A stretch of 64,000 nucleotides of DNA from Fibrobacter sp. UWB5 (GTDB lineage: Bacteria > Fibrobacterota > Fibrobacteria > Fibrobacterales > Fibrobacteraceae), in NCBI RefSeq assembly GCF_002210295.1, contig NZ_MWQH01000011.1, positions 1 through 64,000 on the forward strand. Direction: 5' to 3'. The translations under genes were made by a program, and so were the position numbers. Below, piece by piece: positions 15,961-24,980 of this stretch (position 1 is its first letter; each line of letters opens with the position of its first letter). A model generated the notes under the pieces. That model had not been told where the DNA came from, did not search any database, and saw only the letters and a list, made by a program, of their open reading frames with translations.

Positions 15961-17601
15961 ATGATTATGCTCAAAAAAATCTTGACCGCAGGCGTTTTCA
16001 GCGCCGTAGCACTTAGTGCAGCACCGCTCCTCACCAACGGCGACTTGTCCTACGGTGACGGCGGTTGGTATGTTTGGAACAACCCCGATGGCCCCGCCAA
16101 GTACGAAAGCAAAATCGGTGTCGAAGGCCTCGGCGTAAACGGCAGCGAAGGCGTCAAGCTCACGGTGACCGAACTCCCGAACCCCTCTTGGGGTTTGCAG
16201 TTGCAGCCGCCCAAGTGGCTCGCCGACTCAGCCTACTACAAGCTCAGCTTTAAGGCCAAGGGCAACATGCCCATTAACGCCATCATTCAGGGTGGTCCTC
16301 CTGACTGGCGCCAGAAAGAAAGCGCCTCGTTCATGCTGACCAAGGACTGGAAGGAATATTCCATGATTTTCCTTGCCGACCAGAAGGGTTACGGCGTGAA
16401 CAACGTGACATTCCACGTGGGCCTTGCCAAGGGCTGGCTCCAGATGGATGACGTGTTTATCGAAAAAATCGAAGGCATGGATGACATGACCTGGTACAAC
16501 AATTCCGCCGCCCGCATCGACAGCCTGCGCAAAAAAGACTTGACGCTCAAGGCTGCCCCCGGCACCCAGGTGAAGGTGGAACTCATGCGCCACGCATTCC
16601 CCTTCGGTACAGCACTCGCCCTCTACCCCACCAAGGACAGCGTCGAAACCTGGTACCGCAAGACCGCCAATAAGTACTTCTGGTATGGCGTTCCCGAAAA
16701 CCAGTTCAAGTGGCCGGAATACGAACCCAAGAAGGGCAAGATCCGCCGCGAAGAATTCAAGCAGTACCTGGATTACGTGAACGATTACAAGTGGGGCTTC
16801 CGCGCCCATACGCTCATGTGGGGCCACCAGGGTTACGGCTTCGACAAGCACTTCAGTAACCAGGGCAGCTGCAAGGATATCTCGAAAAAGATCAAGGAAC
16901 GCATCACCCGCGACGTGAAGGAATACAAGGGCCGCATCAAGGAATACGACGTGTGGAACGAAGCATTCCACGAACCGTTCATCTTTAACAAGTGCGGCTG
17001 GGACCTGTTGGATAGCGCCCACGTTTGGGCTCACCGCGCCGACCCCGAGGCACGACTCTTCATCAACGAATACAACGTAGTGTCCGCCGGCGAAACCGAC
17101 CGCCTGTACGAAATCGTGAAGGGCATGCTCGAACGCAAGGTTCCTGTACACGGTATCGGCGTACAGTGCCACTTCGGCGACCGCCAGCTGAATCCGGCAT
17201 TCATCAAGGCCCGCTTCGATAGGCTCGGATCTCTGGGGCTCCCGATCAAGGTGACCGAACTTGACTTTGGCGACTGGCAGAAGGGCATGTACTTCGGCGA
17301 AGAAGAACAGGCCAAGCGCTACGAGATGTTCCTGCGCATCGCATTCAGCCACCCGGCTGTCGAAGGCATTGTGCTGTGGGGCTTCTGGGATGGCCGTCAC
17401 TGGGTCAAGAACGGCGGTATCGTTGCCATGGACGGTCGCGAAAAGCCCGCTGCCAAGCTCATTTACGACTTGTGGCACAAGGTGTGGACCACCAACGGTA
17501 CGTTCAAGGCCGACGAAAACGGTGTCGTGAAATTCCGCGGCTACCCTGGCAAGTACAAAGTAACCATCGACGGCAAGTCCGAAATGGTTGAGTTAAAGTA
17601 G
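15961..17601 (+). CDS. GH10 endo-1,4-beta-xylanase with N-terminal CBM
   Basis: A 546-residue exported xylanase. Signal peptide is about residues 1-20. Residues about 23-165 form a CBM4/9-type beta-sandwich (GDLSYGDGGWYVWNNPDG ... WLQMDDVFIEKIEG). The GH10 barrel follows with HTLMWGHQ, acid/base Glu334 in DVWNEAFHE and nucleophile Glu433 in IKVTELDFGD, then GIVLWGFWDG. A short beta-rich C-terminal segment (GTFKADENGVVKFRGYPGKY) completes it. It hydrolyses xylan backbones, so it acts outside the cell. Divergent from the FISUMP operon. A terminator follows at 17643. Confidence 0.96.
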   Translation: MIMLKKILTAGVFSAVALSAAPLLTNGDLSYGDGGWYVWNNPDGPAKYESKIGVEGLGVNGSEGVKLTVTELPNPSWGLQLQPPKWLADSAYYKLSFKAKGNMPINAIIQGGPPDWRQKESASFMLTKDWKEYSMIFLADQKGYGVNNVTFHVGLAKGWLQMDDVFIEKIEGMDDMTWYNNSAARIDSLRKKDLTLKAAPGTQVKVELMRHAFPFGTALALYPTKDSVETWYRKTANKYFWYGVPENQFKWPEYEPKKGKIRREEFKQYLDYVNDYKWGFRAHTLMWGHQGYGFDKHFSNQGSCKDISKKIKERITRDVKEYKGRIKEYDVWNEAFHEPFIFNKCGWDLLDSAHVWAHRADPEARLFINEYNVVSAGETDRLYEIVKGMLERKVPVHGIGVQCHFGDRQLNPAFIKARFDRLGSLGLPIKVTELDFGDWQKGMYFGEEEQAKRYEMFLRIAFSHPAVEGIVLWGFWDGRHWVKNGGIVAMDGREKPAAKLIYDLWHKVWTTNGTFKADENGVVKFRGYPGKYKVTIDGKSEMVELK

Positions 17602-17642
17602 ACGGTAGACAGTAGGAAGTAAACAGTAAAAATTTTTCAGAA

Positions 17643-17669
17643 GATGCTCCCACGCGGGGGCATTTTTTC
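17643..17669 (+). terminator. Intrinsic terminator after the GH10 gene
   Basis: ATGCTCCC (17644-17651), loop ACGC, GGGGGCAT (17656-17663), six T. Between stop and hairpin is an AGTAGAC/GTAGACAGTAG low-complexity repeat typical of short dispersed repeats here. Confidence 0.85.
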
Positions 17670-17702
17670 TATTATGAACTAATAAACCTTAGTGAGGAAA
17701 CA

Positions 17703-18416
17703 ATGAAGAGTTCTTATAAAATGGCAACGGCTACATGCGCCCTGTCTTTCGCATTGGCATTCACCGCCTGCGACGATTCCACCTCGGCCAGCGACAACGG
17801 CGGCAATGGCGGTAATGGAGGCGCAAACGTCGCCTGCACCAACGAACCAGTAGAATGCCCCACCATCCAATTCGAAAACGAAGTTTACGACTATCGAGAC
17901 TGCAATCATTACAAGATTCAAACCTTCGGCACACAGACATGGATGACCGAAAACTTGAACTACAACGGTTGCGAGACCAAGGGACAAAACTGGTGCTACG
18001 GTGGTGACGCAGCCAACTGCCAAAAGTACGGTCGCCTTTACACCTGGACAGCCGCAATGGGCCTCGATAAATCTTACCAGAAGAATTACGCGAACCTGCC
18101 CGAAGGCACCGTCACCAACGGACTCTGCCCTGTCGGATACCATATTCCGAGCGACGCCGAAACGGATATTCTCATTGCATACCTTGAAGACAATGACAAA
18201 GTGGCAGAATTCAACTTCCAGTTCGGCGGCAAGAATAACTTCGCAGGCTTCGCCGACTTAGACAGAACCGCATACTTCTGGACTGCCGACGAAGACCACT
18301 CCGAATTTGGCGGTAAAGAAAATGTCCGCATCTGGAGCTATTCCGAAACATTCAGCTTCGGTGGCGGTTCCATATTCAAGGACAGCGGTCTTTCGATCCG
18401 CTGCGTGAAGGACTAA
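17703..18416 (+). CDS. FISUMP lipoprotein, single domain
   Basis: A 237-residue lipoprotein. The export signal ends at lipobox FTAC (Cys23), followed by a Gly/Asn linker (GGNGGNGG). One FISUMP domain covers about 65-237: FGTQTWMTENLNYN, then CYGGDAANCQKYGRLYTWTAAM, LCPVGYHIPS, AYFWTADED and final IRCVKD. Predicted to be anchored in the outer membrane; molecular function unknown. ATG 17703 follows GTGAGGAAACA, a good ribosome binding site. It is monocistronic between two intrinsic terminators. Confidence 0.93.
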   Translation: MKSSYKMATATCALSFALAFTACDDSTSASDNGGNGGNGGANVACTNEPVECPTIQFENEVYDYRDCNHYKIQTFGTQTWMTENLNYNGCETKGQNWCYGGDAANCQKYGRLYTWTAAMGLDKSYQKNYANLPEGTVTNGLCPVGYHIPSDAETDILIAYLEDNDKVAEFNFQFGGKNNFAGFADLDRTAYFWTADEDHSEFGGKENVRIWSYSETFSFGGGSIFKDSGLSIRCVKD

Positions 18417-18439
18417 AAATTTCTGCATAAAAGAAAACG

Positions 18440-18466
18440 CCCCGCGATATAATCGCGGGGTTTTTC
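18440..18466 (+). terminator. Intrinsic terminator after the FISUMP gene
   Basis: CCCCGCGAT (18440-18448), loop ATA, ATCGCGGGG (18452-18460), then TTTTT. Confidence 0.9.
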
Positions 18467-18504
18467 TTGTTGCTATTAAATGCAGCATTGTTTGTGAGCA
18501 ACAA

Positions 18505-18526
18505 ACGCCTCGTATTAACGAGGCGT
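18505..18526 (-). terminator. Hairpin downstream of rubrerythrin
   Basis: ACGCCTCGT (18505-18513), loop ATTA, ACGAGGCGT (18518-18526). On the minus strand it is followed by TTGTTG, a weak T tract, 57 nt after the rubrerythrin stop. Confidence 0.5.
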
Positions 18527-18582
18527 GGTTGCGAGAGCGAGGCGATATCACATTCTTGTTGATGCGATAGAGCCGAGCGGTC

Positions 18583-19122
18583 TTAGTAGTTTTCGGCGGT
18601 CACTTCGAAGAAGGACTGCGGGTGGGCGCACACCGGGCATGCGGCCGGAGCCTTGGTGCCAACGACAATGTGACCGCAGTTGCGGCATTCCCACACTTTG
18701 ACTTCGCTCTTTTCGAACACGGCTGCAGTTTCCACGTTCTTGAGGAGTGCGCGGTAGCGTTCTTCGTGGCGCTTTTCGATAGCGGCGACCATGCGGAACT
18801 TCTTGGCGAGAGCGGCAAAGCCTTCGGCTTCGGCAGTCTTTGCGAAGTCTTCGTACATGTCGGTCCATTCGTAGTTTTCGCCATCGGCGGCAGCCTTCAA
18901 GTTGGCAGCAGTATCACCGATACCGTCCAATTCCTTGAACCAAAGCTTGGCGTGTTCCTTTTCGTTGTCGGCAGTCTTCAGGAACAGTTCAGCGATCTGT
19001 TCATAGCCTTCTTTCTTGGCGCAGCTTGCAAAGTAGGTGTACTTGTTGCGAGCCTGGGATTCGCCAGCGAAGGCGGCCTGGAGGTTCTTTTCGGTTTGGG
19101 TTCCGGCGTACTTGTTTGCCAT
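18583..19122 (-). CDS. rbr: Rubrerythrin
   Basis: A 179-residue non-haem di-iron peroxidase that detoxifies hydrogen peroxide in anaerobes. The ferritin-like N-terminal part has the iron-ligand motifs [24 protein letters not shown] and EKRHEERY. The C-terminus is a rubredoxin-like Fe(Cys)4 domain ([13 protein letters not shown] ... [11 protein letters not shown]). The start is ATG 19122, with GAGGAAT 4 nt upstream. An upstream in-frame extension to 19218 is not part of the family. Divergent from the dicarboxylate carrier gene with about 130 bp between starts. Confidence 0.97.
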   Translation of the reverse strand: MANKYAGTQTEKNLQAAFAGESQARNKYTYFASCAKKEGYEQIAELFLKTADNEKEHAKLWFKELDGIGDTAANLKAAADGENYEWTDMYEDFAKTAEAEGFAALAKKFRMVAAIEKRHEERYRALLKNVETAAVFEKSEVKVWECRNCGHIVVGTKAPAACPVCAHPQSFFEVTAENY

Positions 19123-19252
19123 AAATTCCTCTCTTGGTTGAAGTGTCTCGAAAAGAATATACACATTTTTAGGTCGTCCTGGGCAAAAATAAGTCCATTC
19201 AGAGCCTTTTTTCTGCAAAATAATATATATCTAAACCCAAAGGAGGCCTTTT

Positions 19253-20623
19253 ATGACCCTCATGATTATCCAGCTTTTGATTGTACTATTGGCACTTTAC
19301 GTGGGCTCGCGATACGAGAGCCTTGCCCTCGGCGCCATTTCGGGAATCGGTCTTGCCATTCTGGTGCTCGGGTTCGGCATGCAACCCGGCAAACCGCCTA
19401 CCGACGTCATTTACATCATTATCGCGGCAGTCACCTGCGCGGGCATTATGCAGGCTTCGGGCGGTATGGATTGGCTGATTCAAATTGCAGAGCGCCTGTT
19501 ACGCAAGCACCCGAACCATATCACGATTCTCGCTCCGCTCTGCACGTTCTTCCTCACGGTTCTCGTGGGCACCGGTCACGTAGTTTACACCCTGATGCCG
19601 ATTATTTGCGACATCTCCTTGAAAAAGGGAATCCGCCCGGAACGCCCCTGCGGTGTAGCTTCTGTCGCCTCACAGGTGGGCATTACCTGTTCCCCCATTG
19701 CAGCCGCCGTCGCCTCGTTCGTGATTATCTCGAACGCAAACGGTTTTGAAATCAACAACCTGCAAGTCATCGCGATTACGATTCCCGCCTGTCTCTGCGG
19801 TCTTATGGCCGCAGCCGCCGTCTCGTACAAGCGCGGACTCGACCTCGACAAAGACCCTGCCTTCCAGGCGCGCCTCAAAGACCCGCAGATGAAGGAATAC
19901 ATGTATGGGAATACCGCTTCCGTGCTCGACAAGGAAGTATCCAAAGAAGCAAAACGAGCTGTATTCATCTTCCTCGGCGCTCTCGCCGTTATTGTGCTCT
20001 TCTCCGTGTTCCAGATTATCGGCCATGATATCCGCCCGCAATTCCCGACCGGCAAGATTGTCGATGGAGTCGCCCAAATGAAACCGCTCGCCATGAACAT
20101 CATCATTCAGATTGTGATGATTTCGGCCGCCGCGTTCATGGTTATTTTTTGTAAGGCAGCCCCCAAGAAGGCCGTAGCTGGAGCCGTGTGGCAAAGCGGC
20201 ATGGTGGCCGTCGTCGCCATTTACGGAATTGCCTGGCTTGCCGACACTTACTTCGCAAACTACATGGACGTGATGCAGGGCGGACTTAAGGACATCGTGC
20301 AACATTACCCATGGGCTATCGCATTCGCATTCTTCGCGGTGAGCGTGCTCATCAACTCGCAGGGCGCAGTCGTGGTCGCCATGCTCCCGCTCGCCTATAG
20401 CCTCGGCATCGAAGGCCCTGTGCTCCTGGGCGTACTCCCGAGCGTATACGGCTACTTCTTTATTCCGAATTACCCTTCGGACATTGCAACCGTGAACTTC
20501 GACCGTTCGGGCACCACCGTTATCGGCAAGTACCTATTGAACCACAGTTTCATGCGCCCAGGCATGGTGAGCGTCATCGTCTCGACCATCGTAGGCACCA
20601 TCTTGGTGAAAATTTTCTACTAG
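19253..20623 (+). CDS. dcuB: Anaerobic C4-dicarboxylate transporter, DcuA/DcuB family
   Basis: A 456-residue polytopic inner-membrane carrier of the Dcu family. It matches from the start (LLALYVGSRYESLALGAISGIG) through the family core GTGHVVYTLMPIICDIS and SQVGITCSPIAAAVASF, to PNYPSDIATVNFDRSGTTVIGKYLLNHSFMRPG at the end. Dcu carriers exchange fumarate, malate, aspartate or succinate; in a succinate-forming fermenter, succinate efflux is the likely job. DcuA versus DcuB cannot be decided by eye. ATG 19253 has a near-perfect AAAGGAGG upstream, suggesting strong expression. Confidence 0.93.
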   Translation: MTLMIIQLLIVLLALYVGSRYESLALGAISGIGLAILVLGFGMQPGKPPTDVIYIIIAAVTCAGIMQASGGMDWLIQIAERLLRKHPNHITILAPLCTFFLTVLVGTGHVVYTLMPIICDISLKKGIRPERPCGVASVASQVGITCSPIAAAVASFVIISNANGFEINNLQVIAITIPACLCGLMAAAAVSYKRGLDLDKDPAFQARLKDPQMKEYMYGNTASVLDKEVSKEAKRAVFIFLGALAVIVLFSVFQIIGHDIRPQFPTGKIVDGVAQMKPLAMNIIIQIVMISAAAFMVIFCKAAPKKAVAGAVWQSGMVAVVAIYGIAWLADTYFANYMDVMQGGLKDIVQHYPWAIAFAFFAVSVLINSQGAVVVAMLPLAYSLGIEGPVLLGVLPSVYGYFFIPNYPSDIATVNFDRSGTTVIGKYLLNHSFMRPGMVSVIVSTIVGTILVKIFY

Positions 20624-20710
20624 CTGTTTCCTGCGAGAACCAGAAAATTTCTTTTTAAAGGACGAGCAATCGTCCTTTTGTTGTATATTTGGTAAAAAAA
20701 GGCGGTACTT

Positions 20711-22459
20711 ATGCTGATGGAAAAGATTGCATCCCCTGCTGATGTGAAAAAGATGGACACAGAAAGCCTCAAGGCGCTCGCGGCAGAAATTCGCACGGCA
20801 CTTTTGAACAAGATTTCCAAATGCGGCGGGCACCTGGCGCCGAACCTCGGATTTGTGGACGCCACCATCGCATTGCATTACGTTTTTGAATCGCCCAAAG
20901 ACAAGATTGTCTACGATGTTAGCCACCAGAGTTACACCCACAAGATTTTGACGGGCCGCGCCGAAGCATTCCTGAATCCGGACAAGTACTGGAGCGTTAC
21001 GGGCTACACCGAACCCTGCGAAAGTGAACACGACCAGTTCATGATTGGCCACACTTCGACCTCGGTGAGTTTGGCGCTCGGGCTTGCAACCGCCCGCGAT
21101 GTGAAGGGTGAAAAGGGAAATGTCATCGCCGTCATCGGCGATGGTTCGCTCAGCGGGGGCGAAGCATTCGAAGGCCTCGACAACGCCGGCGAATACGCGA
21201 CCAACTTTATCGTAGTCGTGAACGATAACGAGATGTCCATCGCCGAAAACCACGGCGGCCTTTATGGGAGTCTCGCAGAACTCCGCGCCACGCAGGGCAA
21301 AAGCGAAAACAATTACTTCAAGAGCCTCGGCTTTGATTACCTGTATGTAGAACAAGGTAACGATATCGAATCGCTCATCGCCGCATTCAAGCAGGTGAAG
21401 GATTCCACGAAGCCCGTGGTCGTACACATTCACACGCTCAAGGGCAAAGGCTACAGCTTCGCCGAAAATTCCAAGGAAGGTTTCCACTGGGCCGCACCGT
21501 TTGACATTCCGACCGGTGTCGTGAACTGGGACAGCGGTGAATCGTACGGCAACATTCTCGGCGAATACTTGATGAAGAAAATCAAGGCCGACCCGAAGGT
21601 GGTCGTAATCCATTCCGCAGTACCCGCAGGTATCGGCTTCTTTGCCGAACAGCGCAAAGCGGCGGGCAAGCAGTTCATTGACGTGGGCATCGCCGAAGAG
21701 CACGCGGTAGCTCTGGCCTCGGGCCTTGCCAAGGGCGGCGCAAAGCCCGTGTACAGCACGCACAGCACGTTCATCCAGCGCACCTACGACCAGCTTTCGC
21801 AGGATTTGTGCGCGAACAACAACCCGGCCACATTGCTCATTACCATGTCCGGTGCCGACGGCATGAACGACACCACGCACCTCTGCATTTTCGACATCGC
21901 GATGATGAGCAACATCCCGAACCTGGTTTACCTCTGCCCCACCTGCGTAGAAGAGGCGATTGCCATGATGGATTACGCGATCGACCAGACGGAACACCCC
22001 ATGGCCATCCGCATCCCGAACGGAGTCGCGCACAGGAATGTCGCGTTTGACACCGACTACTCCAAACTGAATACATACAAAGTAGACAAGCGCGGAAGCA
22101 AGGTGGCGCTTATCGGCCTCGGCAGTTACTACGCCCTCGCCGAAGAAGCCGCCGCGGAACTAGCAAAGTCGGGAATCGATGCGACGATTATCAACCCGCG
22201 ATTTGCAACGGGCGTTGACCGCGCGGTTCTTGAAGGATTGCTCGCAGACCATCAGGTCGTCGTGACGCTGGAAAACGGCGTCGTCGATGGCGGCTTCGGC
22301 GAAAAGATTGCCCGTTTCTACGGCAACACCGACATGCGCGTTCTGGTAAAGGGGCTCAAGAAGGAATTCTACGACAAGGTGCCCTACGGCGAGCTCATGG
22401 AAAGGAACCGCCTCACGCCCAAGCAGATTGCAGAAGACGTGATGGCTGCGCTCAAATAA
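20711..22459 (+). CDS. dxs: 1-deoxy-D-xylulose-5-phosphate synthase
   Basis: A 582-residue thiamine-diphosphate enzyme joining pyruvate and glyceraldehyde 3-phosphate in the MEP isoprenoid pathway. Visible features: KCGGHLAPNLGFVDATIALHY and DVSHQSYTHKILTGR; the ThDP/Mg motif GDGSLSGGEAFEGLDNA through NDNEMSIAEN; the transketolase-type pyrimidine domain DVGIAEEHAVALASG; and a C-terminal transketolase domain (LENGVVDGGFGEKIARFY). It is slightly shorter than the usual 620 residues, as in some anaerobes. ATG 20711 is followed in frame by a second ATG at 20717; either may be used. Confidence 0.93.
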   Translation: MLMEKIASPADVKKMDTESLKALAAEIRTALLNKISKCGGHLAPNLGFVDATIALHYVFESPKDKIVYDVSHQSYTHKILTGRAEAFLNPDKYWSVTGYTEPCESEHDQFMIGHTSTSVSLALGLATARDVKGEKGNVIAVIGDGSLSGGEAFEGLDNAGEYATNFIVVVNDNEMSIAENHGGLYGSLAELRATQGKSENNYFKSLGFDYLYVEQGNDIESLIAAFKQVKDSTKPVVVHIHTLKGKGYSFAENSKEGFHWAAPFDIPTGVVNWDSGESYGNILGEYLMKKIKADPKVVVIHSAVPAGIGFFAEQRKAAGKQFIDVGIAEEHAVALASGLAKGGAKPVYSTHSTFIQRTYDQLSQDLCANNNPATLLITMSGADGMNDTTHLCIFDIAMMSNIPNLVYLCPTCVEEAIAMMDYAIDQTEHPMAIRIPNGVAHRNVAFDTDYSKLNTYKVDKRGSKVALIGLGSYYALAEEAAAELAKSGIDATIINPRFATGVDRAVLEGLLADHQVVVTLENGVVDGGFGEKIARFYGNTDMRVLVKGLKKEFYDKVPYGELMERNRLTPKQIAEDVMAALK

Positions 22460-22527
22460 CATCGCCGAAATAACGTCGCCGAAACCAGAATCGTGCCTTT
22501 CGCCTGAAATAAGTATATATTTCAGGT

Positions 22528-23751
22528 ATGTCCATCTCGCAGCACATATTCCGACTCATGCTCCCCGCGCTCCTGTGCGGAGCTGTCGGGCCGTTCGCCG
22601 GCATATCCTATGCCGCCGACTCCGAGGAAGCAAGCGCCGCGGAAACAAACGTCGCGAAAACAAGTGCCTCGGGAATCGCGGGCATATTCGATGCAGGCTG
22701 GTCGACCGCCTACCAGTCGCAAGATTCCATTACGCACATGCACCAACGCCTGCATGCGCTCGGCATGGAGCAAGTCGTTTTGCAATACGCCGCCGTCGAA
22801 GCGACACATTTGTATTACCCCTCGGAACTGGACTTTCTGCAGAACACGCAATACAAGAACAATGAGCTTTTCCCCAAGAGCATTGAGGCGGCAAAGGCCA
22901 CCGGGACCAGGGTCTGGCTCGGGCTCTACTACAATGGCGAAAACTGGTACACTCCGCCGACCGCCGAGCAACTTGACACGCTCGCATCACGGAACCTGAA
23001 GGTACTCGATGAAATCCATTCGCTATACGGCAGCGAGAACGTTATTGAAGGCGTGTACATTCCGCAAGAAATCGCGCGCTATTACTGGGACGGCCTGCGC
23101 GATGACGCGACACCGGAAATGCTCACGGAACATTTCTTGAAGCCGGTCACCGAAGCCGCACAAGCGAAGGGCTGGAAGGTGATGGCGGCCCCGTTCTACA
23201 ACCAAAACCTGGAAACGCCCGAGAAACTGCAATCGTTTTTCGAGAAACTCTTTGCCGCAGGATTCAAGCCAGACATTATCGCCGTGCAGGATGGCATCGG
23301 TGCAAACGACGCAGGCAAACTCCATGCCGAAACCGCGACTGTGGGCAATTACGAACGCGCCGTAGCGCAGGCCTGCAAAAAGTATGGAATTGAATTCTGG
23401 GTCGACATGGAACTGTTCCACACCGACGACTCGCACGCGCTCGCCGACAGCGCAAGAATCTCCGCACAGCTCGATACCGCAAACGCCGCAGGCGCCACAA
23501 AAGTCATCGCCTACGACCTGGCCGTTCTCGGAAACGCAGGCCTAGACTCGCTTGAAAAGTGGAAATTAAAATCGAGCGTGGAACCGCCGGCCCGCATCTA
23601 CAAAACGCCCCGCGAAAGTCGCCGCGCATCCAATGCCCACAGCGAAAAAACGCAGAAACGCGAACTCTTCCTGAACGGGCGTTTACAGAACAGCCGTCCC
23701 CTAAACGAAAATTCGCAATACTACAAGGCGAACGGCGCGAAGGTCAAGTAA
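22528..23751 (+). CDS. DUF4434 exported TIM-barrel protein with basic C-terminus
   Basis: A 407-residue exported protein. The N-terminal signal (MSISQHIFRLMLPALLCGAVGPFAGISYAA) precedes a short linker. Residues about 50-340 form a DUF4434-type glycosidase-like barrel (GIFDAGWSTAYQSQ, VVLQYAAVEATHLYYPSE, RVWLGLYYNGENWY, GVYIPQEIARYYWDGL, DIIAVQDGIG). The Glu in PQEIARYYW sits where an acid residue is expected. The last 60 residues are Arg/Lys-rich and end QYYKANGAKVK, like the GH11 protein at 24070. A wall-polysaccharide role is inferred from the family and neighbours. Confidence 0.82.
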   Translation: MSISQHIFRLMLPALLCGAVGPFAGISYAADSEEASAAETNVAKTSASGIAGIFDAGWSTAYQSQDSITHMHQRLHALGMEQVVLQYAAVEATHLYYPSELDFLQNTQYKNNELFPKSIEAAKATGTRVWLGLYYNGENWYTPPTAEQLDTLASRNLKVLDEIHSLYGSENVIEGVYIPQEIARYYWDGLRDDATPEMLTEHFLKPVTEAAQAKGWKVMAAPFYNQNLETPEKLQSFFEKLFAAGFKPDIIAVQDGIGANDAGKLHAETATVGNYERAVAQACKKYGIEFWVDMELFHTDDSHALADSARISAQLDTANAAGATKVIAYDLAVLGNAGLDSLEKWKLKSSVEPPARIYKTPRESRRASNAHSEKTQKRELFLNGRLQNSRPLNENSQYYKANGAKVK

Positions 23752-23765
23752 GTTTTTCACGAGCC

Positions 23766-24017
23766 CTAATGCTCGTGTTTTCCTGTCGGGCTATAACTGC
23801 AACCGGAACCGTAACTAGTCGAGCCGCAATAAGCGCACTTGTCATTGCCGTGACCGTGCTTATGCTTGCCGGTGGGGCTGTAGCTGCACGAGCCATAACT
23901 GGACGAGCCGCAGTAAATGCATTCGGAAGAGTCCGCAATATGGATATGCTTGCCAGTGGGGCTGTAAGAGCAACCGCTCCCGTGACTGGATGAACCACAA
24001 TAACGACAATGTGACAT
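23766..24017 (-). CDS. Cys/His-rich triple-repeat microprotein
   Basis: An 83-residue protein consisting of three near-identical units: CRYCGSSSHGSGCSYSPTGK, CIYCGSSSYGSCSYSPTGK and CAYCGSTSYGSGCSYSPTGK, each closed by HxH. Each unit offers a CxxC pair, one further Cys and two His, enough to bind one zinc. The ORF opens at ATG 24017 with AGAGGT 8 nt upstream and is cytoplasmic by sequence (no signal peptide). Such C..CG-S-G-CSYSPTGKHxH repeats occur as short bacterial orphans of unknown role; RNA, DNA or metal binding are options. Divergent from the GH11 gene. Confidence 0.75.
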   Translation of the reverse strand: MSHCRYCGSSSHGSGCSYSPTGKHIHIADSSECIYCGSSSYGSCSYSPTGKHKHGHGNDKCAYCGSTSYGSGCSYSPTGKHEH

Positions 24018-24069
24018 AATTAGTACCTCTTGTCGTAATATACATTAAAAAATAGTGTATATTAATAAC

Positions 24070-24945
24070 ATGAAGAAGAATCTAGCGGGTTTAGGAATCG
24101 CCCTCATCATGGGCATGGCTACGACTGTCTATGCGAATAGGTGCCCTAACGCATGGCCCGCGGAGGGCGAAAACTACGCCTCGGGCACAATAGACAGCAC
24201 AAACTACAGTTACGAAGTCTGGCGCACTGGCTACGCCGCGTCTTTGAATTGCGACGATAATGGCAGCTACGTAGTTTACTCCAAGGACGCGGACGAAGCT
24301 ATCGTGCGTTTCGGGCCCAAGTTCGACGAGCCCAAAACCTTCGACCAGCACGGCAATTTTTCTGCGGACTACAAGTTTCGCACAAAAGGCGGCGGCTTCG
24401 GCACCCCCTTTTACCTGGTCGGCATCCAGGGCAATACCACCGAGCCGAAAACCGAATTCTACATCGTAGACTACTGGATCTACGAAGACGCCGACACAAC
24501 AGTATTCGGGACCAGGATGGGAGAATTCACTGTCGATGGCGACACCTACGACATCTGGCAGAACACCGCCAACAACTACTTGAGCGCCCAGGGCGACATA
24601 TCGTACAAGCGGTATTACAGTATTCGCCGCACCAAGCGCGATAGCGGGCACGTCGACATTACCGCCCACTTCAAGAAGTGGGAAGAGCTCGGCCTGAAGG
24701 TGGGCAAGATAACCGATGTCATGGCGCTTGTAGAAGCGAGCAAAGGGGAAGGCTACATCAACTTTTTTCAAATTGACTACTTCAACATCACCGAATCGGC
24801 AGACACTACCGGCACCACGGCCATCGCAAAACGCCGTGCCCCCAATGCGCACGCCAGTGACCGCAAGCAAGCTCCACTCAAATACTACAAGCCGGACGGA
24901 GCAAGAGCCCAGCCCGGCCAGAGAGTGAGAACGTTCACGAGATAA
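24070..24945 (+). CDS. GH11-like endo-1,4-beta-xylanase
   Basis: A 291-residue exported enzyme (start ATG 24070; a GTG at 24055 would add five residues). The signal peptide ends near TTVYA. Residues about 40-240 have the GH11 jelly-roll pattern: YSYEVWRT, nucleophile region TEFYIVDYWIYE (Glu129), GDTYDIWQNT, YYSIRRTKRDSGHVDITAHFKKWEELGL, and acid/base region GEGYINFFQIDYFNIT (Glu227 in EGY). It hydrolyses xylan outside the cell. A divergent loop set makes it a distant family member. The C-terminus (KRRAPNAHASDRKQ ... KYYKPDGARA) resembles the basic tail of the DUF4434 protein. Confidence 0.85.
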   Translation: MKKNLAGLGIALIMGMATTVYANRCPNAWPAEGENYASGTIDSTNYSYEVWRTGYAASLNCDDNGSYVVYSKDADEAIVRFGPKFDEPKTFDQHGNFSADYKFRTKGGGFGTPFYLVGIQGNTTEPKTEFYIVDYWIYEDADTTVFGTRMGEFTVDGDTYDIWQNTANNYLSAQGDISYKRYYSIRRTKRDSGHVDITAHFKKWEELGLKVGKITDVMALVEASKGEGYINFFQIDYFNITESADTTGTTAIAKRRAPNAHASDRKQAPLKYYKPDGARAQPGQRVRTFTR

Positions 24946-24980
24946 AACTCCCCTAGCGAAGCGTCAGAAAGAACCTCTTT

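Noticed and set aside
20534-22033. 499-codon minus-strand ORF opposite dxs
   Set aside because: Shadow of dxs; also overlaps the end of the Dcu gene.
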